Below, piece by piece: positions 26,128-34,316 of a stretch of 64,000 nt of DNA. The notes under the pieces are model-generated. The model was not told where the DNA came from. It saw nothing but the letters and a program-made list of their open reading frames with translations, and searched no databases. The position numbers and the translations under genes were made by a program. Within the stretch, counting starts at the first letter, position 1; the number at the start of each line of letters is the position of its first letter. This stretch comes from VRUE01 sp963728835 (GTDB lineage: Bacteria > Actinomycetota > Thermoleophilia > Solirubrobacterales > 70-9): NCBI GenBank assembly GCA_963728835.1, contig CAVSKZ010000003.1, positions 186,001 through 250,000 of the forward strand. Direction: 5' to 3'.

Positions 26128-29085
26128 GTGGAACGGATGAGGAGGATGGGACGCTGGAATCGCTTCGTCCTCGTCTTCGTGGCGGGTCTGATCGCGGCTT
26201 CGCTGCTGGTGATCAGCTCGACCTCGACGAAGCTCGGGCTCGACCTGAAAGGCGGGGTCGAACTGATCTACCAGGGCACGCCCACCAACCAGGTTCAGTC
26301 GGTCAGCGGCGAGGACATCGAGCGCTCGATCGAGATCATCCGTGAGCGGATCGACGAGTTCGGCGTCTCCGAGCCGGAGGTCTCGCGCATCGGCGAGGAC
26401 GGGATCACGGTCGCCCTTCCCGACGTCAGCAACGCACAGAGGGCAATCGACCAGGTCGGAACGACCGCCCAGCTTTTCTTCTACGACTGGGAACCAAGCC
26501 TGATCGGGCAGGAGTTTGCGATCGCCGGCCGCCCCGGCGCCGAACCGCCCGAAGGCGCGCTGAAAAAGGCGACCGAAGAATGGGAAGACGCCGACCGCAA
26601 CATCGCCAAATTCGAGAACCAGCAACTGCTCTACTCCGGCGCCTTCCCCGCCGCCTACAACGCGGCCAAGCTCGCCTCCGAACAGAAGCCGGTCGAGGAC
26701 TGCACGACCTGCTCGACCAGCCGGCCGCGCTTCTACCTCTTCACCGAGTCCAAGCAGCACGAGCTGATAGCCGGGCCGGAGTTGGCCGAAAAGGACCTCT
26801 TCCTGAAGCCGACAGGGGAGAAGCGCCCCCGCAAGGGTGTCGTGATCGAAGTCCCCGCCGGCACGATCGTCGTCTCCGAGCTGCCCAGCGACCGCGACGG
26901 CCAGGCTCTCGAGAATAGCGAGCCCGGCTGGTACGCCCTGAAGGACCGACCGGCGCTTTCGGGCCTCGACATCACGGACCCCAAGCAGGAATACGACCAG
27001 GTGACCGGGGAACCGAACGTCACCTTCGACTTCACAGACGATGGTCGCCAGGCATTCCAGGAAGTGACCCGCAAGATCGCCCAGCGCGGAGCCGCGCGGG
27101 CGATCGGCCCGGTCAGCGGAGAAGAAGCCGAACAGCTCTCCGGGCGCTTCGCCGTGATCCTCGACAACGAAGTCAAGACCCGTCCACGCATCGACTTCCA
27201 GGAGCTCCCCGACGGGATCGACGGCCGCACGGGAGCGCAGATATCGGGTGGCTTCACCAGCGTCACCGACGCCCAGGACCTGGCGACCGTGCTGCAGATC
27301 GGTGCGCTGCCGATCAACCTGAAGCTGATCAGCCAGTCGGAGGTCTCGGCGACGCTGGGAGAACAGGCGCTCGAGCAGGGACTGCGGGCCGGGATCATCG
27401 GCCTGCTCCTGGTCGTCGCCTTCCTGATCGCCTACTACCGCTTCCTCGGCCTGGTGGCGGTGCTCGGCCTGGCGGTCTACGCAGTCTTCTTCTTCGCCCT
27501 GATCAAGTTGATCCCGATCACGATGACCCTCCCGGGAATCGCCGGCCTGATCCTGACGATCGGCGTCGCGGCGGACTCCAACATCATCATCTTCGAGCGG
27601 ATCAAGGAGGAGGTGCGGGCGGGCCGCAGCATGTCTGCGGCTATCCCGGTGGGTTACAGGCGCGGGATCGCGACCATCGTCGACGCCAACGTCATCACCC
27701 TGCTCACCGCCTTCATCCTCTTCGTGCTGGCCACCGCCGGGGTCAAAGGCTTCGCCTTCACGCTCGGCGTCGGCACCCTGGTCTCGCTGTTCACCGCCGT
27801 GGTCTTCACCCAGGCGCTGCTCGCCGCCTTCGGTCGTGGGCGCCTCCTCAACTCACCGCGTTTCCTCGGTGCGGGCACCGAGGACTCGGGTTTGCGATGG
27901 CACTTCGACTTCATCGGGGCCAGCCGCTGGTTCTTCTCGGTCTCCGGCGTGATCCTCGTCATCGGCGCCCTCTCGCTGTCCATCAGCCAGCTCAACCTGG
28001 GCATCGACTTCGAGTCGGGCACGCGACTCAACTTCGCCCCCGAGCGCAGCGCCACCGTCGAGGAGGTGCGGGAAACGCTCGACACGGTGGGGCTCGGCGA
28101 CGCCGAGATCCAGGAGACCGAGGACGAGGCGTTCGGCGCGGGCTTCCAGGTCCAGGCCAGCGAGCTGCAGCCAGGGGGTGTCGCCGACGTCCGGGTGGCC
28201 CTCCAGTCGGATTTCGGCGTCCAGCCGGGCAGCTTCGAAAACACCAGCGTGGGCCCGACCTTCGGCGAGCAGGTGGCCCGCAGCGCAATCCTCGCGATCA
28301 TCTTCTCGCTGCTCCTCATCTCCGCCTACGTCGCCTTCCGCTTCGAGGCCAAGTACGCGGTGCCGGTCCTGATCGCGGTTGCGCACGACATCCTGATCAC
28401 CGCCGGCGTCTACTCGCTGACCGGCCGTGAGGTATCCAGTGCGACGGTGGCGGCCTTCCTGACGATTCTCGGCTACTCGCTCTACGACACGATCATCGTC
28501 TTCGACCGAGTGCGCGAGAACGTGCCGCGAATGCCGCGAGCCGCCTTCTCGCAGATAGTCAACCGCTCGATGAGCGAGGTCCTGACCCGGTCGCTGATCA
28601 CCGGTCTGTCGGCGGTCTTCCTGGTCACCGTGCTGCTGATCTTCGGTGGCGCGACACTGCAGGACTTCGCCTTCGCGATGATGGTCGGGATCGCCTCCGG
28701 CACCTACTCGTCCATCTTTATCGCCTCGCCGGTGCTCAACGCATGGAAGGAACGCGAGCCGAGCTTCGTGCGCAGGCGCGAGCGGATCACCGCTGCGGTT
28801 GGGAGCGTTCCCGCCTTCGCCGACGAGCTCGAAGTTGCGCGGCTGGAGGACGAAGAGGAGAGCGACGCAGAGCTCGAGGAGGAGATCGCGGCAAAGCGGG
28901 AGGAGCGACCCAAGGCCAGCGCGGTGGCGACGGTTGAGCCGGAGCCACCGGCGAGGGACGGCGGGAAGCCCTCGAGCAACGGCGAGCCGCCTCCCGCCGA
29001 CCCTGTCGAGGCGGCCCGGCAGGAGCGCAACGAACGACGTCGCGAACGCCGCCAGCAGCGGCGCAAGCACGGGAGGAATAGATGA
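26128..29085 (+). CDS. secDF: fused protein translocase subunit SecDF
   Basis: A 985-aa fusion of SecD and SecF, the proton-driven aid to Sec export in the inner membrane. The SecD part has the first helix (FVLVFVAGLIAASLLVISS), the GLDLKGGVELIY signature, a large external P1 region and a helix bundle with ITMTLPGIAGLILTIGVAAD. The SecF part begins with its own helix at about residue 600 (FFSVSGVILVIGALSLSI), LGIDFESGTRLNF and ILGYSLYDTIIVFDRVRENV. A charged C-terminal tail rich in Glu/Arg follows. GTG 26128 is assumed; ATG 26137 also fits the ggaagggg site. Fused forms are common in Gram-positives. The SecD external region carries a CTTCSTSRP segment not usual in short SecDs. Confidence 0.93.
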   Translation: MERMRRMGRWNRFVLVFVAGLIAASLLVISSTSTKLGLDLKGGVELIYQGTPTNQVQSVSGEDIERSIEIIRERIDEFGVSEPEVSRIGEDGITVALPDVSNAQRAIDQVGTTAQLFFYDWEPSLIGQEFAIAGRPGAEPPEGALKKATEEWEDADRNIAKFENQQLLYSGAFPAAYNAAKLASEQKPVEDCTTCSTSRPRFYLFTESKQHELIAGPELAEKDLFLKPTGEKRPRKGVVIEVPAGTIVVSELPSDRDGQALENSEPGWYALKDRPALSGLDITDPKQEYDQVTGEPNVTFDFTDDGRQAFQEVTRKIAQRGAARAIGPVSGEEAEQLSGRFAVILDNEVKTRPRIDFQELPDGIDGRTGAQISGGFTSVTDAQDLATVLQIGALPINLKLISQSEVSATLGEQALEQGLRAGIIGLLLVVAFLIAYYRFLGLVAVLGLAVYAVFFFALIKLIPITMTLPGIAGLILTIGVAADSNIIIFERIKEEVRAGRSMSAAIPVGYRRGIATIVDANVITLLTAFILFVLATAGVKGFAFTLGVGTLVSLFTAVVFTQALLAAFGRGRLLNSPRFLGAGTEDSGLRWHFDFIGASRWFFSVSGVILVIGALSLSISQLNLGIDFESGTRLNFAPERSATVEEVRETLDTVGLGDAEIQETEDEAFGAGFQVQASELQPGGVADVRVALQSDFGVQPGSFENTSVGPTFGEQVARSAILAIIFSLLLISAYVAFRFEAKYAVPVLIAVAHDILITAGVYSLTGREVSSATVAAFLTILGYSLYDTIIVFDRVRENVPRMPRAAFSQIVNRSMSEVLTRSLITGLSAVFLVTVLLIFGGATLQDFAFAMMVGIASGTYSSIFIASPVLNAWKEREPSFVRRRERITAAVGSVPAFADELEVARLEDEEESDAELEEEIAAKREERPKASAVATVEPEPPARDGGKPSSNGEPPPADPVEAARQERNERRRERRQQRRKHGRNR

Positions 29086-29246
29086 CCGTCTCCACGACCC
29101 CGCACGCCTGGATGGCCCGCGTGGCGCTGCGCATCTCTGCGTCCTCGGGTTTGCCTTTGGCACCACCAAAGGCTGCACCCTGCGTCCTTGATCTGCTTGA
29201 CCACGCGGACCCCCACTCGCACGCGGCCATGAAGGCGGTCATCTAG
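29082..29246 (+). CDS. possible small protein after secDF
   Basis: A 54-codon frame starting with an ATGA overlap at the secDF stop and ending just before the next gene (MTVSTTPHAWMARVALRISA ... MKAVI). No domain or hydrophobic segment is visible. The stretch also holds a short hairpin (gcctttgg...ccaaaggc, 29146-29166). The only support is the overlap and position, so this may simply be an intergenic spacer. Confidence 0.22.
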   Translation: MTVSTTPHAWMARVALRISASSGLPLAPPKAAPCVLDLLDHADPHSHAAMKAVI

Positions 29247-29248
29247 CG

Positions 29249-29515
29249 ATGGCAATGGTCGTCTGGTTCACCATGGGTCTCGCGCTCTGGCACTTCACGG
29301 TCTTCATCCCGGACCGCTTCTGGCAGGGAATCGTCGGTGCGCTGCTCGGCGCCACGGTGGGTGCTGTGGTATTCGGCGCGATCGTCCAGGCGGCTTCGGG
29401 CCGGAGCCTCGGCGACACGGACCTGCTCACCGCGCTGATCGCGATCCCCGGGACGGCGCTCGGCCTCGCCGTCGTTTATGCAGTCGGCGTACGTTCCGAG
29501 CGCCAGACGACGTAG
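29249..29515 (+). CDS. small membrane protein
   Basis: An 88-aa protein with three hydrophobic stretches: MVVWFTMGLALWHFTVFI, GIVGALLGATVGAVVFGAI and LLTALIAIPGTALGLAVVYA. The Gly-rich middle helix is like small integral membrane proteins of actinobacteria. It starts three bases after the preceding short frame and may be transcribed with secDF. Function is unknown. Confidence 0.65.
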   Translation: MAMVVWFTMGLALWHFTVFIPDRFWQGIVGALLGATVGAVVFGAIVQAASGRSLGDTDLLTALIAIPGTALGLAVVYAVGVRSERQTT

Positions 29516-29584
29516 ATCAGAGGCATGCGGCGACCCGCAGCTTCACTCCAGCTCGATTCGTAACGACGGCAGCTTGATCCGTCG

Positions 29585-31750
29585 ATGGCATCCACCTTCT
29601 ATAGCTCTCTGCTTGAACGCTTTGATCCCCAAGCGAAGCGGGTTCTTGCGTTTGCCGAAGACGAGATGGGGGCCTCGCATCAGAGCGTCGTGGCCGCGCA
29701 CCTCTTGCTGGGTCTTCTGCGCGAAGAAGAGAGCTTGGCGGCCAGCGTACTCCACTCACTCGGGTTGAATGCCGATTTGGTGCGACGCCGGGTGGGGCCG
29801 GCTGTCGGTTTGGACGAAGAGTTTTCTGTGGGAGTCATTCGCCCCTTCTCCGTCAGAGCGATGAAAGTGTGGGAGCTTGCGATGCGCGAGGCTCTTGCTC
29901 TGGGTCGAGCCTATATCGGACCTGAGCACATCCTGCTGGGCCTGGTAGGGGAGATGCCCAACAGCGGTCTTTCCATCCTGTGCGAGTTCGACGTCGATCC
30001 CAATTCGATCCGGGCCAAAGTGCTCGAGTCGGTACGCGATCGAGAACCAGATTCTGACGGTTTCTCCGGGGCGCTCGTTTCAGACGGCGGTACGGCCATC
30101 CCAGCGCGGCTGGGAACGATTCCGACCCATGCGGATCGTCCGGCCATCAATGACAGTCTGGGACGCACCCGACTTGCCGAGGTTCTCGGTGAGCGAATTC
30201 GTCGAGTCCGAGGCGAGGACACCGAGGTTGAGGTCTTTGGCGAGTTGCTGGAACAAATGGGCAAGCGTGCGGCGGACCGAGCAGCGGCGCAGGATGCCGG
30301 CTCCTTCATGGTCCACATTCATGCGCCATGGGGGGCGGGTAAGTCGTCCCTGCTCAACCTTCTCGCGGTTGATCTACGAAATCGTCGTGGGAGTGCCTTC
30401 AATCCCAGTCTTTCCCAGTGGATAGTCACCGAATTCAGCGCGTGGCGTCACCAGCGGCTCGCTTCGCCGTGGTGGTGGATGCTGGCAGCAATTCGCCGCT
30501 CCTGCACGAGAGATCTGTGGAGGATGAGTCGCGTCCGCTGGGCTTGGTTTTGGCTTCGCGATATCGCCTGGCGGGCCTGGAACTTCCGAGTGACGCTGTT
30601 CACCGTACTTACGCTTGCTGCCATCTTCGGCATTGCAGAGTTCTTTGAATGGTTCGGCCTGCAGGGTGCCCCCTTGACGACCGTTCAAACGATTGCTCTG
30701 ACCGCTAGCGCGGTGGCCACTCTTGGCACCGGCCTGTGGGGCATTGTCCGCGGAACCAGCGCGCTTCTCGCACTTGGTTCGGCCGAAGGTGCGGCGCGTT
30801 TCCTGAGGAGGGCCCATGACCCGTTGGGTGCTTATCAGCGTAGGTTCCGATGGCTGGTTCGATCGAGCGGACGGCCGATCGCGGTGTTTATAGACGATCT
30901 CGATCGCTGCGATGCAAGCTACGTGGTTGAACTGCTGGAGGGTATCCAGACGATCTTCGCAGGCGAGCCCGTAACCTATGTCATCGCCGCTGACAGATCC
31001 TGGTTGTGTCAGAGTTACGCGACTGCCTATGGTGATTTCAGCGAGGTTGTCGGCGAGCAAGGACGACCACTTGGCTTTCTCTTTCTCGAGAAGACGTTTC
31101 AGATCTCCCTGGAGCTGCCGCCTATGTCCTACGAAGACAAGGTGCGGTACTGGCAGGACCTGACCGCCGGCCAGGAGGGGCGTCAACCCGATGGGCAGTT
31201 CACGTTTGAAGGTAGCTACGCGTTTGCCGATGCCTCGACCCACAAAGATGTCGAGTCGAGAGTTGAGACTGTGTTGGCTTTGGACCTGGATCCACCGGCT
31301 CGAGAGGAGCTGCTCAGGGCTGCGGTCCGGCGGCTTAATGCCCCGGAGCTTCGGCGGGAGCTCGAGCAGTCCCTGGGGGACTTCGCGGACATGATCGAGA
31401 ACAATCCTAGGTCCATGAAGCGGCTTCTCAACGCATACGGCCTCGAGCGCGATTGCCTCCTCCGCGAAGGGCGACTTCTGACCGCCGAGGAGCAGGGCCA
31501 GCTGATTAGGTTCTCGATCCTTAGGTTGCGCTGGCCGTTGCTCGCGGAACATCTGCTGAGATGCCCAGAGGACGTTGCCTACTGCATCAATGACCGTGTA
31601 CCGAATGGGCACCGATTTGCGCCTCTGTTCGAGGACGCCGACGTTCGCCTGCTCTTCGATCGATCGTCTGGCAACGCTGCATTGGACTCCGCTTCGCTCG
31701 AACGGTTCGCTGGCCGCGCGGGATCTGGTCGACCGTCGGTCGGGGCGTGA
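29585..31750 (+). CDS. Clp_N domain fused to a KAP-family P-loop NTPase
   Basis: A 721-aa protein with an unusual architecture. Residues ~8-150 hold two Clp N-repeat motifs (FDPQAKRVLAFAEDEMGASH..VVAAHLLLGLL and FSVRAMKVWELAMREALALG..YIGPEHILLGL). A KAP-type NTPase follows: Walker A APWGAGKSS with Lys at about 253, Walker B VFIDDLDRC with Asp 437/438. Two membrane helices lie between them at ~331-355 and ~365-390, as in KAP proteins anchored in the membrane. The C-terminus is helical. KAP ATPases occur in signalling and anti-phage settings; Clp_N normally recruits substrates or adaptors for ClpA/ClpC. Codon use is visibly less GC-rich than secDF and recJ on either side, suggesting transfer. 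No partner gene is adjacent. Confidence 0.85.
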   Translation: MASTFYSSLLERFDPQAKRVLAFAEDEMGASHQSVVAAHLLLGLLREEESLAASVLHSLGLNADLVRRRVGPAVGLDEEFSVGVIRPFSVRAMKVWELAMREALALGRAYIGPEHILLGLVGEMPNSGLSILCEFDVDPNSIRAKVLESVRDREPDSDGFSGALVSDGGTAIPARLGTIPTHADRPAINDSLGRTRLAEVLGERIRRVRGEDTEVEVFGELLEQMGKRAADRAAAQDAGSFMVHIHAPWGAGKSSLLNLLAVDLRNRRGSAFNPSLSQWIVTEFSAWRHQRLASPWWWMLAAIRRSCTRDLWRMSRVRWAWFWLRDIAWRAWNFRVTLFTVLTLAAIFGIAEFFEWFGLQGAPLTTVQTIALTASAVATLGTGLWGIVRGTSALLALGSAEGAARFLRRAHDPLGAYQRRFRWLVRSSGRPIAVFIDDLDRCDASYVVELLEGIQTIFAGEPVTYVIAADRSWLCQSYATAYGDFSEVVGEQGRPLGFLFLEKTFQISLELPPMSYEDKVRYWQDLTAGQEGRQPDGQFTFEGSYAFADASTHKDVESRVETVLALDLDPPAREELLRAAVRRLNAPELRRELEQSLGDFADMIENNPRSMKRLLNAYGLERDCLLREGRLLTAEEQGQLIRFSILRLRWPLLAEHLLRCPEDVAYCINDRVPNGHRFAPLFEDADVRLLFDRSSGNAALDSASLERFAGRAGSGRPSVGA

Positions 31751-31802
31751 TCTGCCCTGGCCTGCGCGCGAATCCGTCCCGGCCGCCGCTTAGCCTGCGA
31801 GC

Positions 31803-34284
31803 GTGGCTGAGACCCTGAGCGCCTACAAGGCCGAGCCGTACTCCTACGCGGAGGCCGAGGCGATCTCGAGGGCGCTGGGTATCAGCGATCCTGTGGCGAT
31901 CGCCCTGGTCCGGCGCGGCTATCGCACGCCGGAGGACGCCCGGACCTTTCTAGCCGCGGACGAGTCGCACGAGCCGGGCGCGTTCAGGTCGATGGCTGCG
32001 GTGGTCGAGCAGGTGCTCGGTGCCATGGAGGCCGGACGGCGCATCACCGTGCACGGGGACTTCGACGTCGACGGGGTCTGCGCCACCTCGATTCTCGTCA
32101 GCACCCTGCGGGACCTGGGTGCCGACTGCGACTGGCTGATTCCCGACCGGATAGCTGATGGCTACGGCCTCAGCGCCGAGAACGTCCAGAAGCTTGCAGA
32201 ACGAGGGACCCAGCTGCTGATCACTGTCGATTGCGGCATCACAGCGGTGGATGAGGTCAAGCTTGCCCAAGAGCTTGGGATGGATGCGATCGTCACCGAT
32301 CACCACCAGCCTGGCGAGGAGCTTCCGGATTGCCCGATCCTTCACCCGACCGTCGACGGCTATCCCTTCGAGGATCTCTGCGGCACCGCTGTCGCTTGGA
32401 AGCTGGCATCCGCGCTGCGGGAGGCGCCGGGGGTGGGGTCCCCGGGAACTCCCGGCGAAAGCCGGCCCGGGGACCCCACCCCCGGCGCCTCTGCCGACGC
32501 CGACCTCGACCTCGTTGCTTTGGCGACAGTTGCCGATGTGGTGCCTCTGGTTGGTGAGAATCGGTCCCTGGTCAAGCGGGGGCTGGAGGAGGTGCGGAGA
32601 GCACTGCGCCCCGGGATGCGGGCACTGCTGAAAGCCGCCAAGTGCGACCCGAGCCAGCTGGACGAGGGGGACCTCGCGTTTCGGCTGGGGCCGCGGATAA
32701 ATGCCGCGGGAAGGCTTTATCGCGCCGATGCGGGGGTGGAGCTTTTCCTGACCGGGGACGAGGGGCGGGCCGAGGAGATCGCGGTTGAGCTGAGCCGGGC
32801 GAATGGGGAGCGGCGAGCTGCGGAGCGGGAGGTTGCGAACGAAGCTGAATTGGCGCTGCGGGAGCTGCCGGAGCATCTGCGGGAGGCGCCCGGGCTGGTG
32901 CTTGCCAGCGAGGGTTGGCATCCCGGGGTGATCGGGATCGTCGCCTCGCGGCTGGTCGAGAAGCACCACAAGCCGGTGGTCGTCGTCTCGCTCGATGGCG
33001 AGGGCAAGGGACGGGGTTCCGGACGGAGCATTCCTGGCTTCGACCTGCTGGCGGGGCTGGAGGCTTGCTCTGAGCACCTGACGGGGTTTGGGGGGCATAA
33101 GGCCGCCGCTGGGCTGCAGATTGAGCAGGCAAACGTCGATGCCTTTCGCGAGGCGTTTGCCGCTCATGCGGCGAGCGTGCTGGGGCCCGAGGACCTGAAG
33201 CGGACGGAGCGGATCGACGCGATGGTCGGGGGGGCGTCGATCGGGCTGGACCTGGCCGAGGAGCTGCGTCGGCTGGCGCCGTTCGGGATGGGCAATCCCG
33301 GCGTGCGATTGCTCGTGCCGTCGGCCCGGGTCAGGGACGTCCGCTCCATCGGCGAGGGGAAGCACGCGCGCTTCAGCCTGCACAGCGGCGCCCACCGCGC
33401 CCTCGGGGTCGCCTTCGGACGGCCCACGCTCGGAGTCGGCGAGGAGGACCTGGTCGACGTCGCCGTGCGACTCGAGGTGAACCGGTGGAACGGGGCGGTC
33501 GAGCCGCAGGTGGTCCTGCGCGAGCTCTATCCCCGTGGTGGCGGCGCGGACTCCGTCGAGGCGGAGGAGTGGTGGCGGCGCTTCGAGGCCGAGCTGGCAC
33601 TTGACCTCGGCGAGTGGCCGCCCGCCCACGAGCTCCCACCTGGAACCCCCGAGCGCCGAGTCCTCACCTCCACCAACGCCCCCGCCGCGGTGGCGGGGGA
33701 GCTGGCCTCGAGCGGGGAGAGCGTTCTCGCCCTTTGCGCGGACGCCGCGCTGCGGGCGAGCATGGCTCGCGCGGGGCTGCGCCTGGCGGACTACCTCGAG
33801 CTGGAACGCGACCCGGGTCTTCCAGCGGGCTTTTCCCACGTCGTCCTCGTCGACCCGCCACCCTTTGCGCACCTCGCGCAGACTCGCTTCCGGCGCGGCC
33901 GGGGAGGGGTGCTACCTGCACCGTGCCTGGGGCGAGGCCGAGCGGCGATTCGCGCTCAGCGCGATCGGGGACCAGCTGGCCCAGCGCCCTGTGCTGGTCG
34001 CCGCCTTCCGCGACCTGCGCGAGGCCGGCGTGGCGAGCGGGGAGGACCTGCGCGAGGCGCTGCTGGGGGGCGGGCCACACCCGCGGCGGGCCGAGACCGC
34101 CGCCCGCTGCTTCCGCGTTCTGGCCGAGCTCGGCCTGGTGCGGGGAGTGCCGGAGGGCGGCGCAGGCGAGGTCGGGGTCGTATCCTCAGAGGAGACCGAT
34201 CTCGAGCGCTCGGCGTCGTTTCGCGCCTTCAGCGCCCGCTATCAGGAGGCAAGCCGATTCCTCGAAGGACAGAGACAGCCGTAG
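31803..34284 (+). CDS. recJ: single-stranded-DNA-specific exonuclease RecJ (frameshifted near 33885)
   Basis: A DHH-family 5'-3' exonuclease for recombination and mismatch repair. DHH motifs: ITVHGDFDVDGVCATSILVS, LITVDCGIT, IVTDHHQPGEELPDCPILHP. The DHHA1 region holds FGGHKAAAGLQIE and the OB region MGNPGVRLLVPSARVRDV. An extra base at about 33885 breaks the frame after HLAQT; the other frame resumes ASGAAGEGCYLHRAWGEAE and ends at 34284 (FLEGQRQP). Without correction the gene appears fused to rel as a 1576-codon frame. Residues ~207-229 are encoded by a large palindrome and interrupt a loop. GTG 31803 is the start. The restored protein would be about 826 aa, long because of a C-terminal extension. 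Confidence 0.9.
32423..32489. repeat. perfect 24-bp palindrome translated inside recJ
   Basis: Arms 32423-32446 and 32466-32489 are exact reverse complements (starting ggcgccgggggtggggtccc). The 19-base centre itself folds as ccggc-GAAA-gccgg, a stable tetraloop hairpin, so RNA and DNA could both form one long stem. It encodes a Gly/Pro/Ser/Thr-rich stretch (GVGSPGTPGESRPGDPTPGA) placed between ALREA and the conserved DLVALATVADVVPL, where RecJ proteins have a variable loop. It looks like an in-frame insertion of a mobile palindrome. Confidence 0.85.
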
Positions 34285-34316
34285 CGAACCAGGAGCTCCT
34301 GGGCGACCTCTTCGCC

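Noticed and set aside
32423..32489. Transcription terminator inside recJ
   Set aside because: The hairpin has no T run, the coding frame continues through it and RecJ motifs resume directly afterwards.
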